In this document: positions 54,358 to 63,929 of the stretch, piece after piece | Layout of the letters: each line of letters opens with the position of its first letter | Numbering within the stretch: position 1 is the stretch's first letter | Assembly: GCF_900188095.1 (NCBI RefSeq) | Contig: NZ_FZOT01000003.1 | Coordinates: 372,001 to 436,000 of the forward strand | Origin: Noviherbaspirillum humi | GTDB taxonomy: Bacteria > Pseudomonadota > Gammaproteobacteria > Burkholderiales > Burkholderiaceae_D | Direction: 5' to 3' | Length of the DNA stretch: 64,000 nucleotides | Position numbers and translations under genes: made by a program | Notes under the pieces: generated by a model | Seen by the model: only the letters and a program-made list of their open reading frames with translations | What the model was told of the DNA's origin: nothing | The model's database searches: none

Positions 54358-55635
54358 ATGAAACGACGTGACTTCATCCGGACGCTTGGCGCCGGCTCCC
54401 TGCTTGCTTCCACCATGGGCTGCGCCGGGCTGCCGTCCAGCGCTGCAAAGCCGAAAGTGGTGGTGATCGGCGGCGGCTACGGCGGCGCCACCGCTGCCAA
54501 GCATGTGCGGATGTGGAGCGACCACGGCATCGACGTCACCCTGGTGGAGCCCAATCCCGGCTTCATCTCCTGTCCCCTGTCCAACCTGGTGCTCGGCGGC
54601 TCGCGCCAGCTCGCCGATCTCAGCCTGTCGTACGACGGGCTGCAGCGCACCCATGGCGTCACGCTGGTGCGCGAGCGGGCCGAAGCCATCGATGCGCAGC
54701 GGCGCGAGGTGCGCCTGGCCGGCGGGCAGACGCTGTCTTACGACCGTCTGATCGTCTCGCCGGGCATCGACTTCATGTTCGACCAGATTCCCGGCCTGCA
54801 AAAGCCCGGCGCCCAGGAGCAGGCGCTGCATGCGTGGAAGGCCGGCGCGCAGACCGTCGAACTGCGTCGGCGCATGGAAGCCTTGCCGGATGGCGCGGTG
54901 ATGGTGATGACGGTGCCGCCGGCGCCCTACCGCTGTCCCCCGGGGCCCTATGAGCGGGCTTGCCAGGTCGCGCATTACTTCAAGCAGGCCAAGCCGAAAT
55001 CCAAGCTGCTGCTGCTCGATGCGAACGAGGACGTCACTTCCAAGGGAGCGCTGTTCAAGCGCGTTTGGGCGGAGCGCTATGCCGGCCTCATCGAATACCG
55101 TCCGAAATTCACCACCGCTGACATCGACGCCGCCAGCGGCATGGTGATATCCGACCTCGGCGAAAAAGTGCAGGGCGCGCTGCTCAACATCATCCCGCCG
55201 CAGCGCGCGGGCGCCATCGCGATGCAGGCGGGACTGGCGAATGCCAACAAGCGCTGGTGCGACGTCGACTTCATGACCATGGAGTCCCTGCAGGCGAAGA
55301 ACATCCATGTTATCGGCGATGCCATCCAGGTCGCGCCGCTGATGCCGAAGTCGGCCCACATGGCCAACCAGCATGCGAAGGTGTGCGCGGCGGCGGTGGT
55401 CGATCTGCTGTCCGGCCGCGCGCCTGACGCGCGCCCGATGATGACCAACACCTGCTACAGCTTCGTCTCCGACCGCGACGTAATCCATGTCGCATCGGTG
55501 CATGCCTACGATGCGGCACGCAAGACCCTGCTGGTGGTGCCAGGGTCCGGCGGACTGTCCTCCGCGCCGAGCGAACTGGAGGGCGTGTATGCGGCGAACT
55601 GGGCGCGAAACATCTGGGCCGACACGCTGATGTGA
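54358..55635 (+). CDS. fccB: flavocytochrome c sulfide dehydrogenase flavin subunit (FccB/SoxF)
   Basis: 425 residues with a twin-Arg signal (K-R-R-D-F-I). FAD fold: V-V-V-I-G-G-G-Y-G-G-A-T; redox Cys72 in F-I-S-C-P-L-S-N and further Cys in Y-R-C-P-P-G-P-Y. The C-terminal dimer part is complete. It oxidises sulfide to sulfur and gives electrons to FccA. Downstream DUF72 overlaps its stop by one base. Confidence 0.92.
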   Translation: MKRRDFIRTLGAGSLLASTMGCAGLPSSAAKPKVVVIGGGYGGATAAKHVRMWSDHGIDVTLVEPNPGFISCPLSNLVLGGSRQLADLSLSYDGLQRTHGVTLVRERAEAIDAQRREVRLAGGQTLSYDRLIVSPGIDFMFDQIPGLQKPGAQEQALHAWKAGAQTVELRRRMEALPDGAVMVMTVPPAPYRCPPGPYERACQVAHYFKQAKPKSKLLLLDANEDVTSKGALFKRVWAERYAGLIEYRPKFTTADIDAASGMVISDLGEKVQGALLNIIPPQRAGAIAMQAGLANANKRWCDVDFMTMESLQAKNIHVIGDAIQVAPLMPKSAHMANQHAKVCAAAVVDLLSGRAPDARPMMTNTCYSFVSDRDVIHVASVHAYDAARKTLLVVPGSGGLSSAPSELEGVYAANWARNIWADTLM

Positions 55636-56387
55636 TGCAGGTCTTCGTCGGCACCAGCGGCTTCCTCTACAAGCATTGGAACAATGGCGTGTTCTACCCG
55701 CGCGGGGTGAAGGATAGACTGATGTATGCGCTGGAGCGCATGAACGCCATCGAGATCAACGCCACTTTCTACAGCATCCCGAAACCGGAAACCGTGGCCA
55801 GCTGGGTGCCGCGCCTGCAGGCCGATTCCCGCCTGATCCTCAAGGCGCCGCAATCGGTGTCGCACCGGCGCCGCCTGAAGCTGCACAGCGAGGGCAGCGT
55901 GCGCCAGGGTGAGGACCTGCTGAACTATTTCATCGAGGGCTGCCTGCAGATACCGGAAAGCCATCGCGGCCCGGTCTTGCTGCAATTGCCCGAGCGGCTG
56001 GAAATCGATCTAACGCGGCTGGAACCGGTGCTTGCCTTGTTCTCGCATCGCGGCTTGCGCGTGGCGCTCGAGGTGCGGCATGCCTCCTGGTTCGCGGCCG
56101 ACACCCTCGACCTTCTGGAGAAGTACGGTTCGGCACTGGTGGCTTCAGACTGGGTCAGCTTTCGATCGCCGCTGGTGGTGACCGCCGACTTCATCTATCT
56201 GCGCCGCCATGGGCCGGGCAGCCTCTACAGCAGCCGCTACGACGAAGAACAGCTGCGCGCCGACGTCGACCTCGTCCTGCAGCAGCCGGTCGGCGCGGCC
56301 TATGTACTGTTCAACAATGATGTGCACGGCTATGCGCCGGAGAACGCGATGCGCATGCGTGAACTGTTGGCGGCGGCAGCCCCATGA
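55635..56387 (+). CDS. DUF72 family protein
   Basis: 250 residues of the DUF72/YecE TIM-barrel family: V-G-T-S-G-F-L-Y-K-H-W, E-I-N-A-T-F-Y-S-I-P, K-A-P-Q-S-V-S-H, L-Q-L-P, and V-L-F-N-N-D-V-H-G-Y at the end. The ATG at 55635 overlaps the fccB stop, so it is translated with it, although no function in sulfur oxidation is known. The family's activity is undefined. Confidence 0.9.
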   Translation: MQVFVGTSGFLYKHWNNGVFYPRGVKDRLMYALERMNAIEINATFYSIPKPETVASWVPRLQADSRLILKAPQSVSHRRRLKLHSEGSVRQGEDLLNYFIEGCLQIPESHRGPVLLQLPERLEIDLTRLEPVLALFSHRGLRVALEVRHASWFAADTLDLLEKYGSALVASDWVSFRSPLVVTADFIYLRRHGPGSLYSSRYDEEQLRADVDLVLQQPVGAAYVLFNNDVHGYAPENAMRMRELLAAAAP

Positions 56388-56442
56388 TGAATATTTCGCC
56401 ACATGCTATCGTGCCTGACTTCCCATCCCGACAGGAGACATG

Positions 56443-57444
56443 ATGCAATACCGCCGCCTCGGAAAAAGCAATCTGCAGGTATCCGCCCTGTGCCTCGGCA
56501 CCATGATGTTCGGCGACCAGACCGACGAGCAGGAAGCCGGACGCATCGTCGCATCGGCCCGCGACCACGGCATCAACTTCATCGACACCGCCGACGTCTA
56601 TACCAAGGGCCGGTCGGAAGAGATCGTCGGCCGCCTGCTCGGCGCCAGCCGGCCGGACTGGATCCTGGCGAGCAAGCTGGGCAACGCGATGAGCGACAGC
56701 CCCAATCATTCGCATTACTCCCGCACCTGGATGCTGCGTGAAACCGACAGCATCCTGCAGCGCCTCGGCACCGACTACCTGGATGTGCTCTATCTGCACC
56801 GCGATTACCATGAGGAGAATCTGGAGGAAATGGTGCGGGCGCTGGACGATCTGATCCGCAGCGGCAGGATCCGCGCCTTCGGCCTTTCCAACTTCCGCGG
56901 CTGGCGCATCGCCGAAGTGATACGGCTGTGCCAGCAGGCCAACGTCGCACCGCCCGTCGTCTGCCAGCCCTACTACAACCTGCTCAACCGCATGCCGGAA
57001 GTGGAGATCATCCCGGCTTGCGCCCATTACGGCATGGGCGTCGTGCCTTACAGCCCGATCGCGCGCGGCGTGTTGACCGGCAAGTACGAGCCGGGCAAGC
57101 CGCCGCCGGAAGGCACCCGCGCCGGCCGCAACGACCGCCGAATCATGCAGACCGAGTTCCGCGCCGAGTCGCTGCAGATCGCGCAGCAGTTGAAGCAGCA
57201 TTGCGAGCAGCGCGGCGTCCGCCTCGGCCAGTTCGCCACCGCCTGGGTGCTGGCCAATCGCCATATCAGCTCGGTGATCGCCGGACCGCGCACGCTGGCG
57301 CAGATGGAGGATTATTATCCCGCCGTCGAGCTCGGCATCTCGCCGGAAGAAGAAGCGATGATCGATGCTTTGGTGGCGCCGGGCCACGCCTCAACGCCGG
57401 GATACAACGATCCGAGCTATCCCTTCTTCGGTCGGCAAGCCTGA
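56443..57444 (+). CDS. aldo/keto reductase
   Basis: 333 residues from the ATG at 56443, five bases from a GGAG site. Catalytic Asp, Tyr, Lys and His are in F-I-D-T-A-D-V-Y, A-S-K-L and Y-L-H-R-D; the NADPH site near the end has G-P-R-T-L-A-Q-M. YghZ/Tas-like group. The substrate is unknown. A terminator follows. Confidence 0.93.
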   Translation: MQYRRLGKSNLQVSALCLGTMMFGDQTDEQEAGRIVASARDHGINFIDTADVYTKGRSEEIVGRLLGASRPDWILASKLGNAMSDSPNHSHYSRTWMLRETDSILQRLGTDYLDVLYLHRDYHEENLEEMVRALDDLIRSGRIRAFGLSNFRGWRIAEVIRLCQQANVAPPVVCQPYYNLLNRMPEVEIIPACAHYGMGVVPYSPIARGVLTGKYEPGKPPPEGTRAGRNDRRIMQTEFRAESLQIAQQLKQHCEQRGVRLGQFATAWVLANRHISSVIAGPRTLAQMEDYYPAVELGISPEEEAMIDALVAPGHASTPGYNDPSYPFFGRQA

Positions 57445-57477
57445 CCTGGATCGGTCCGTTTTCCTGCTGCTGAAAGC

Positions 57478-57508
57478 AAAAGAGCGCCGGCTGTGCGGCG
57501 CTCTTTTT
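57478..57508. terminator. bidirectional terminator
   Basis: AAAAGAGCGCC, 8-base loop, GGCGCTCTTTTT. It serves the reductase gene and the convergent DUF4382 gene. Confidence 0.85.
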
Positions 57509-57523
57509 CATGGCAGCGGAAAC

Positions 57524-58729
57524 TTACTTGGTCAGCGTGAAGTTCTGTGTGCCGTTGGCAGAAGAAACATCGACGGTGCTCGTGGTCGACAGGGAAGACC
57601 CGATCGCCGCCTGTACCGTGTATTTGCCGACGCCCGGCGTGGCATTGGCTTGGGCGCTGAAGGTGATCGGCAGCGTGGCGCTGTATCGGCCGAACTGCGG
57701 CGCCACGGTGGGCAGATTCTCCAGGACATAGGATGCGGAGCCGGTGGAAACATCCACGCCGCGATACCTGATGGTCACCGTCGGGCCGTTGGCAATCGTC
57801 TGGCGCGCATACACATAGGCGGGATCGTCGCTGGTGCTGGCCGAGGCCAGCGTGACCGTGCCTGAAATGGAGCGTCCGGCAGCGGCGGTCTGCAGGTCGA
57901 TCGGCGCGGCGGCGGTGCTCACCGGGACGATGGTGCCCGTGGTGGCGACCGGCACGCTGCCGATGATGCTGGCGGCACGGTTGCTCGCCGTCAGCACCAC
58001 ATCGTAATTGCCAGCCGGCAGACGCGACAGGAAGAAGCGGCCGGTCGTGGCATCGGGCGCGGTGGTGCTGACGATGGCGCCGTTCTGCTGCGCGGTCACC
58101 AGCACGCCATCGGCCAGCTGGGCCTTGTTCACATAACCTTCGATGCCGCTGACATAGGTCGGCGTCACTTTCACCACCGGCTTCATCGCATAGTGGCCAT
58201 TGCCCTTGGTGACGACCGACTGGCAGGCGTCGAAGTCGAGCGTCAGGTCGGCCTGCCTGCCGGCCTCGACGGTGAATTCGTTGACCAGCTTGATGCCGCT
58301 CTGGATGGCGCTCGGCGTGTCGAGCGAGACTTCGCTGCCGCCGGTCGGCACCACGCTGTTGGCAAGGCTGTTGCCGCTGTTCTCGTCCAGCACCAGGCGC
58401 AGCTGCGTGTACTTGCCGGCCGGGAGTGTGGCTTGGCCGAGCTCGTCGAGCACGCCATTGGTCAGCTTCAGCAGGTCGATCTTGCGGGCCGGATTGAGCG
58501 TGATGTCGGTCCAGCCGCTATCGTTTTCGCTGGCCGCATTGTTCTGGTGAATGCGCACCTTCTTCACCGTGACGTTGACGGCATCGAAGCCGCAGGCCGG
58601 CGCGTCGGTCAGCGACACTTTCACCGTGCCTGCCGCCGCGGAATCGTTACTGCCGCCGCCGCAGGCGGACAGCAGGCCCGCAGCGGCGAGACTGGCGATG
58701 CCGACCGGTTTGAAAATAGGGTGGGACAT
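57524..58729 (-). CDS. DUF4382 lipoprotein
   Basis: 401 residues from the ATG at 58729 (TGGAGA ribosome site). Lipobox L-L-S-A-C-G-G-G, then DUF4382 (about 35-165: V-K-V-S-L-T-D-A-P-A, V-N-V-T-V-K-K-V-R-I-H) and beta-rich carboxypeptidase-regulatory-like repeats (F-F-L-S-R-L-P-A-G-N-Y-D-V-V-L). It is an outer-membrane or periplasmic surface protein of unknown role. Confidence 0.88.
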   Translation of the reverse strand: MSHPIFKPVGIASLAAAGLLSACGGGSNDSAAAGTVKVSLTDAPACGFDAVNVTVKKVRIHQNNAASENDSGWTDITLNPARKIDLLKLTNGVLDELGQATLPAGKYTQLRLVLDENSGNSLANSVVPTGGSEVSLDTPSAIQSGIKLVNEFTVEAGRQADLTLDFDACQSVVTKGNGHYAMKPVVKVTPTYVSGIEGYVNKAQLADGVLVTAQQNGAIVSTTAPDATTGRFFLSRLPAGNYDVVLTASNRAASIIGSVPVATTGTIVPVSTAAAPIDLQTAAAGRSISGTVTLASASTSDDPAYVYARQTIANGPTVTIRYRGVDVSTGSASYVLENLPTVAPQFGRYSATLPITFSAQANATPGVGKYTVQAAIGSSLSTTSTVDVSSANGTQNFTLTK

Positions 58730-59266
58730 GGGGTTCTCCAAAAATGACCGCGACAAGGGCGGCTTGTAATAGGTCGAAGCGCAGGATGAGAAGCAGCAGG
58801 ACGCCGGCATCTGTCGAGGCCTTGCTGCCGCTTGGCAAAAATATAGCCAAGCCTTGTATTGATGGAAAACCCTGTTGCAATTACTTACCCAAGGTAAGCA
58901 TGCCCTTGCGCCTCCAACCTGAGCCGTAGATGGCGCGCGGCGATTCGGGCGGCGCTCGAATCAAGCGACTCGCCTGTTCATTTGACCGTTGCCCGGCGCG
59001 ACTCTAGAATGATCCCAACAATAAAGAAACGAAGTTCTGCATGAAGGAACGGCGTCATTGGGTTCATTCGTCTCCCGAACACACGGTGCGTGTGGACTCA
59101 TCATCGCAATATCCGGCATGCGTTCTTCATTCGGGGAGACGTTCCTTTCCGTCGCTCGTCCTTGCTCGTCACAAGCTTGCATGACGTCGTCCGGCAGCAT
59201 GGCCTGTATCCGGCCTCTCTCCCGCATCCGTTGCGTCGTTCAACCATCTTGATCCAGGGAGGCCAT
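58730..59266. other. 537-base intergenic region
   Basis: Divergent promoters should lie here. A short dyad CTTACC-CAA-GGTAAG is visible near 58883-58897. Open frames near 59090 have no ribosome site. No clear regulator site is recognised. Confidence 0.35.
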
Positions 59267-60742
59267 GTGGGATTTCATTCGTCATCGGGCAATATCGGAC
59301 TGTCATTCGGAAGACTGGTGTTGAGCGCCGCCTTGTCGGTCGGCGTTTTTTCCAGCGTCGCTGCGCAATCTGCGCGATCCACTCCCGCAGCGCCGGAGGC
59401 GAACAACATGCGCCTGGTCGGCCATGATGATCTGCAGGGGCGAAGCGCTTATCAACCCATCATCCACGCTCAAGGCAACCGCTGGATCGCGTATGTCGGC
59501 CACCATGGCGGCAAGGCGCCCAATCCGCTCACCGGCAAGGTGGAAGACAACGGCACTTCCATCGTCGATGTCAGCGATCCGGCCAAGCCTCGCTATCTGG
59601 CGCACATGCCCGGTGAGCCGGGGGAAGGCGAATCCGGCGGGGCGCAGATGGTGCGGCTGTGCAGCGGGAAGACGCTGCCGCAGGGTCAACCGGACAAGTT
59701 CTACCTGCTGCGTACGTTCGGCAACAGCGCGCACGAAATCTGGGATGTAAGCGCGCCGGAGAAGCCGGCGCTGGTGTCGCGCATCACCGGCGTGCGCGAC
59801 ACCCACAAGAACTTCTGGGAGTGCGACACCGGCATCGCCTATCTCGTTTCCGGCGCACCCGGCTGGAAAACCCGCCGCATGACCCAGGTCTATGATTTGA
59901 GCGATCCTGCCAAGCCGCGCTTCATCCGCAATTTCGGCCTCGTCGGCCAGCAGCCCGGCGCGCCTGACTCGCTGCGTGGCACCGATTACGAGATGCACGG
60001 ACCGATCCGCGTCGGCAACCGCATCTATTTCGGCTACAACACCTTCCTCAACGGCGTGATCCAGATCATCGACCGCGAGAAGCTCCTGCGCGGCAACCCG
60101 GCGGCAAAGGATCCGTACGAGCCGACCGATGACAACCTCACCTATCCGGTGGTGACCACGCTCTATACCTCGCCGCGGCTGGGCGCCCATACCACCCTGC
60201 CGCTGCTCGGCATGGAAGTGCCGGAATTCGCGAAGAACACGGAGGGACGCACGCGCGACATTCTGGTGGTGGTGAACGAATCCCTGCGCAACGAATGCCA
60301 GGAGAACCGCCAGATGATGTACGTGGTCGACATCACCAGCGAAACCAAGCCCTGGGGCATGGCGAATTTCCAGGTGCCGGAGAAGAGCGGCGACTTCTGT
60401 GCCCGCGGCGGGCGCTTCGGCACCCATTCCTCGAACGAGAGCATGACGTCGCCCTATCACAAGAAGCTGGTGTTTCTCGCCTATTTCAATGCCGGCATCC
60501 GCGCCGTGGACATCCGCGATCCCTGGTCGCCGAAGGAGGTCGGGTACTTCATTCCAGCGGTGACCGACAAGACCGACAAGCGCTGCATCCGTGTCGATGG
60601 CGCAGAGCGATGCAAGGTGGCGGTCCAGACCAACAATGTCGAGGTTGACGATCGCGGCTACATCTATGGCGTGGACCGCGCCAATACCGGCCTGCATATC
60701 GTCGAGCTGACCGGAGCGGCACGCAGCATCGCCCAACCCTGA
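59267..60742 (+). CDS. LVIVD-repeat protein, GTG start
   Basis: About 491 residues. No in-frame ATG precedes the signal peptide; a GTG at 59267 follows a GGGAGG site at the right distance and gives a signal peptide (S-F-G-R-L-V-L-S-A-A-L-S-V-G-V-F-S-S-V-A-A-Q). The mature protein is a beta-propeller of LVIVD type (T-S-I-V-D-V-S-D-P-A-K-P-R-Y-L, I-W-D-V-S-A-P-E-K-P, A-V-D-I-R-D-P-W-S-P-K-E). It is probably periplasmic. It heads a three-gene unit with a small lipoprotein and a TolC-like protein. Confidence 0.85.
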   Translation: MGFHSSSGNIGLSFGRLVLSAALSVGVFSSVAAQSARSTPAAPEANNMRLVGHDDLQGRSAYQPIIHAQGNRWIAYVGHHGGKAPNPLTGKVEDNGTSIVDVSDPAKPRYLAHMPGEPGEGESGGAQMVRLCSGKTLPQGQPDKFYLLRTFGNSAHEIWDVSAPEKPALVSRITGVRDTHKNFWECDTGIAYLVSGAPGWKTRRMTQVYDLSDPAKPRFIRNFGLVGQQPGAPDSLRGTDYEMHGPIRVGNRIYFGYNTFLNGVIQIIDREKLLRGNPAAKDPYEPTDDNLTYPVVTTLYTSPRLGAHTTLPLLGMEVPEFAKNTEGRTRDILVVVNESLRNECQENRQMMYVVDITSETKPWGMANFQVPEKSGDFCARGGRFGTHSSNESMTSPYHKKLVFLAYFNAGIRAVDIRDPWSPKEVGYFIPAVTDKTDKRCIRVDGAERCKVAVQTNNVEVDDRGYIYGVDRANTGLHIVELTGAARSIAQP

Positions 60743-60745
60743 CAC

Positions 60746-61027
60746 ATGCTCGACCGCTGCCGGCCATTTCCTGTCCTTCCCTGCCTGCTGTTCCTTGCCG
60801 TTGCAAGCGCATGCGCCGACGATGGCGCTGGACAGCAGGCGGACTCGCCCGGGGCCGCGACCGCACCGCTGGCATTCGAGTCCGGTCTGAGCTTCACGCC
60901 GCCGGCCGAACCTCAACCGGTTCCATGGCTGCAGCAATCCCGGCCGGCGGATTCTTCACCCATCCCGGATCAACCCGCGGCGTCACCGTCGCACCCTGCT
61001 GAGCGAACAAGGCGCGATAAGCCATGA
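60746..61027 (+). CDS. small Pro-rich lipoprotein
   Basis: 93 residues with a hydrophobic start and a possible lipobox (A-V-A-S-A-C). The rest is Pro/Ser/Gln-rich. Its stop overlaps the TolC-like start (ATGA), so they are coupled. No family recognised. Confidence 0.65.
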   Translation: MLDRCRPFPVLPCLLFLAVASACADDGAGQQADSPGAATAPLAFESGLSFTPPAEPQPVPWLQQSRPADSSPIPDQPAASPSHPAERTRRDKP

Positions 61028-62247
61028 ACGCCGTTTCATTGACCGGCAGCGGCTACCGGCGGCTTCTGCCGGCAATCTCCCTAGCCTGCATGGCGCTCTG
61101 CTGCTCTTGCACTTCGCTGACGGTTAGCCGGATAGAGGCGCCTGCACGCATACCTGTCGATCCGGCGCGGATCGACGCGCGCATCGCCGAATTGCTGTCA
61201 AAGCCTCTCGGCCCGGACGAGGCCGCTGAACTGGCCTTGCTGCGCAGCCCCGCCCTTGCGAGCAATCTGTCGATCATCGGCATCGACCCGGCGCAGCGCC
61301 TGCTGGTCGCGCACACCGGACCTTCATCCCGCAAGAATGGCGCTGCGCCGGTCAACAGCGACCCCCGGATCGGCCGCACTCTGACAGTCAATCTTTCATC
61401 GTGGCTGGCCGACCGGCTGCAAGCCTCGGCTAACGATGCGGCGAAGGCGGCGGCGCTTGCGGTCGGCGACAGGGTGTTTTCGGTCCGCCGGACCTGGATA
61501 CACGCCGTCGCTGCTCGCCAGCATGTCACCTATCAGGCGGATGTGGTGGAGGCGGCCGAGGCGGCCCAGTTGCTTTCCCAACGGCGCCAGCAGGTCGGCA
61601 ACGCCGCACGCCTGGAGAATCTGAGCGCGCATCGCTTGCTGGAGCAGGCCAAGGCTAACCTTGCCCACGGGCGGCTGCAGGCCTTGTTGCAGCGGGAGCG
61701 ACTGCAGCACCAGATCGGCTTATGGGGAGTTGATGCGGAGCGGATGCAGTTGCCGCCGCGCCTGCCTGAACTTCCACCCGCGCCGGCTGGTGCCGAGGGA
61801 CTTGAAGCGCTGGCCGTCTCGGAGCGGCTGGACATGCAAATGGCGCGTGCGGCAATTCTGCGGCATGACGCCAATGATGCGGAGGGCCGTCACGCCGAAT
61901 TGGAGGATGTCGCCATTTCCGCCCGGCACCAGGTTCGCACGGCTTGGCTGGCCTACCGCGCAAATTGGGATCGGGCGCGCCATGCCTGCGGGCCCGGTCT
62001 GGCACTCGCCCGCGCGATTCTCGAGGAACAGGTCAAGCGCTACAACGGCATGCAGATGGGCGCATCGGACCTGCTTGCCGAATCGCGGCTGCAGACCGAC
62101 GCGGTGTTGTCCTGCATTTCGCGACAGGCCGAATTTTGGCTGGCCGAGACGGACCTGCAACAGGCGCTGGCCGGGATGGGTGCGCCGGCCCCGGTGGGCA
62201 TCACCGCGACGCCAGCCCTCCCGTTGCCTCATCCGGGCGGTCATTGA
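61024..62247 (+). CDS. TolC-family outer-membrane lipoprotein
   Basis: 407 residues with a lipobox-like C-C-S-C-T. Two long helical hairpins typical of TolC (A-A-E-L-A-L-L-R-S-P-A-L, E-A-A-Q-L-L-S-Q-R-R-Q-Q-V-G-N-A and A-I-L-E-E-Q-V-K-R-Y-N-G-M-Q-M-G) are present. It lacks visible adjacent inner-membrane pump or adaptor genes. In related bacteria such genes accompany copper oxidase or metal export genes; that is inference here. Confidence 0.82.
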   Translation: MNAVSLTGSGYRRLLPAISLACMALCCSCTSLTVSRIEAPARIPVDPARIDARIAELLSKPLGPDEAAELALLRSPALASNLSIIGIDPAQRLLVAHTGPSSRKNGAAPVNSDPRIGRTLTVNLSSWLADRLQASANDAAKAAALAVGDRVFSVRRTWIHAVAARQHVTYQADVVEAAEAAQLLSQRRQQVGNAARLENLSAHRLLEQAKANLAHGRLQALLQRERLQHQIGLWGVDAERMQLPPRLPELPPAPAGAEGLEALAVSERLDMQMARAAILRHDANDAEGRHAELEDVAISARHQVRTAWLAYRANWDRARHACGPGLALARAILEEQVKRYNGMQMGASDLLAESRLQTDAVLSCISRQAEFWLAETDLQQALAGMGAPAPVGITATPALPLPHPGGH

Positions 62248-62296
62248 CAGCAGCGGGTGTCGATGAACTTGGGAAGTTGAAATCGACGTCCAAAGA

Positions 62297-62330
62297 AAAA
62301 GGCACATGCCGGAGCATGTGCCTTTTGTTT
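62297..62330. terminator. bidirectional terminator
   Basis: AAAAGGCACATGC, loop CGGA, GCATGTGCCTTTT, then GTTTTT. Confidence 0.85.
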
Positions 62331-62366
62331 TTGCAATCTGCCGCGGCAGAACCGCAGCGGTATCGC

Positions 62367-63911
62367 TTACTCTTCCTGGAACGCTTCCTCGCGCTTGGAC
62401 TTGATCGCCGGCAGGGTCACGATGACCACCAGCAAGGCAGCGGCGATGAGCAGGCCGAGCGACAGCGGACGGGTGAAGAACACCGTGAAGTCGCCGCGCG
62501 ACAGCAGCAGCGAGCGGCGGAAGTTCTCTTCCATCATCGGTCCCAGCACGAAGCCCAGCAGCAGCGGCGCGCCTTCGCAGCCCAGCTTCATGAAGATGTA
62601 GCCCATCACGCCGAAGCCGGCCGTCATGAACACGTCGAAGGTCGAGTTGTTCACCGTATACACGCCGATGCAGCAGAACACCAGAATTGCCGGGTACAGG
62701 AAGCGATACGGCACCGTCAGCAGCTTGACCCACATGCCGATCAGCGGCAGGTTCAGGATCACCAGCATCAGGTTGCCCACCCACATCGAGGCGATCAGGC
62801 CCCAGAACAGCGTCGGGTTGCTGGTCATGACCTGCGGACCCGGCTGGATGTTGTGGATCGTCATCGCGCCCACCATCAGCGCCATCACCGCGTTGGGCGG
62901 AATGCCCAGCGTCAGCAGCGGGATGAAGGAGGTCTGCGCAGCGGAGTTGTTGGCCGACTCGGGAGCCGCCACGCCTTCGATGGCGCCCTTGCCGAACTCG
63001 GCGCTGTTCTTGCTGACCTTCTTCTCCAGCGAGTAGGCGCCGAACGAGGCCAGCGCCGCGCCGCCGCCCGGCAGGATACCCAGGGCCGATCCGAGCAGCG
63101 TGCCGCGGATCAGCGGCGCCACCATGCGCTTGAAGTCTTCCTTGGTCGGGAACAGGCTGGTCACCTTGTTGGTGAACACTTCGCGCGCTTCCTTCTGCTC
63201 CAGGTTGGCGATGACTTCCGCAAAGCCGAACACGCCCATGGCCACGGCGACGAAGCCGATGCCGTCCGACAGTTCCGGCACGCCGAAGCTGTAGCGGGTG
63301 GCGCCGGTGTTGACGTCGGTGCCGACCAGGCCGCCCAGCAGGCCCAGGCAGATCATGGCAATGGCCTTGATCAGCGAGCCGGAGGCCAGCACCACCGCGC
63401 CGATCAGGCCCAGCACCATCAGCGAGAAGTACTCGGCCGGGCCGAACTTGAACGCCACTTCGGCCAGCGGCGCCGCGAACGCCGCCAGCAGCAGCGTACC
63501 GACGCAGCCGGCGAAGAACGAACCGAGCGCGGCAGTGGACAGCGCCACGCCGGCGCGGCCGCGGCGAGCCATCTGGTAGCCGTCGATACAGGTCACCACC
63601 GACGAGGTTTCGCCCGGCAGGTTGACCAGAATGGCGGTGGTGGAGCCGCCATACTGGGCGCCGTAGTAGATGCCGGCCAGCATGATGAGCCCGCCCAGCG
63701 GCGGCAGGGCATAGGTGGCCGGCAGCAGCATGGCGATGGTGGCCACCGGGCCGAGGCCGGGCAGCACGCCGATCAGGGTGCCGATGACGCAGCCGATGAA
63801 GGCGTAGAACAGGTTCAGCGGCAGCGACAGCGTCATGCCGAAGATTTCGAACGGCTGGAACGCCAGGACGGCGCCGAAGCCGATACCGAGATTGGTGAAT
63901 AGGGTTTCCAT
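62367..63911 (-). CDS. tctA: TctA, large membrane subunit of tripartite tricarboxylate transporter
   Basis: 514 residues with about 12 membrane helices and the family signatures G-V-L-P-G-L-G-P-V-A-T and Y-Y-G-A-Q-Y-G-G-S-T-T-A-I-L, and the later G-I-L-P-G-G-G-A-A-L-A-S-F. It imports citrate-like or other carboxylates with a periplasmic TctC and small subunit TctB. It lies 18 bases after tctB and ends at a strong terminator. Confidence 0.97.
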   Translation of the reverse strand: METLFTNLGIGFGAVLAFQPFEIFGMTLSLPLNLFYAFIGCVIGTLIGVLPGLGPVATIAMLLPATYALPPLGGLIMLAGIYYGAQYGGSTTAILVNLPGETSSVVTCIDGYQMARRGRAGVALSTAALGSFFAGCVGTLLLAAFAAPLAEVAFKFGPAEYFSLMVLGLIGAVVLASGSLIKAIAMICLGLLGGLVGTDVNTGATRYSFGVPELSDGIGFVAVAMGVFGFAEVIANLEQKEAREVFTNKVTSLFPTKEDFKRMVAPLIRGTLLGSALGILPGGGAALASFGAYSLEKKVSKNSAEFGKGAIEGVAAPESANNSAAQTSFIPLLTLGIPPNAVMALMVGAMTIHNIQPGPQVMTSNPTLFWGLIASMWVGNLMLVILNLPLIGMWVKLLTVPYRFLYPAILVFCCIGVYTVNNSTFDVFMTAGFGVMGYIFMKLGCEGAPLLLGFVLGPMMEENFRRSLLLSRGDFTVFFTRPLSLGLLIAAALLVVIVTLPAIKSKREEAFQEE

Positions 63912-63929
63912 GATAATTCCGTGATCCTT

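Noticed and set aside
61944-63902. 652-codon plus-strand frame opposite tctA
   Set aside because: Gln/His/Arg-rich shadow of a membrane protein gene.
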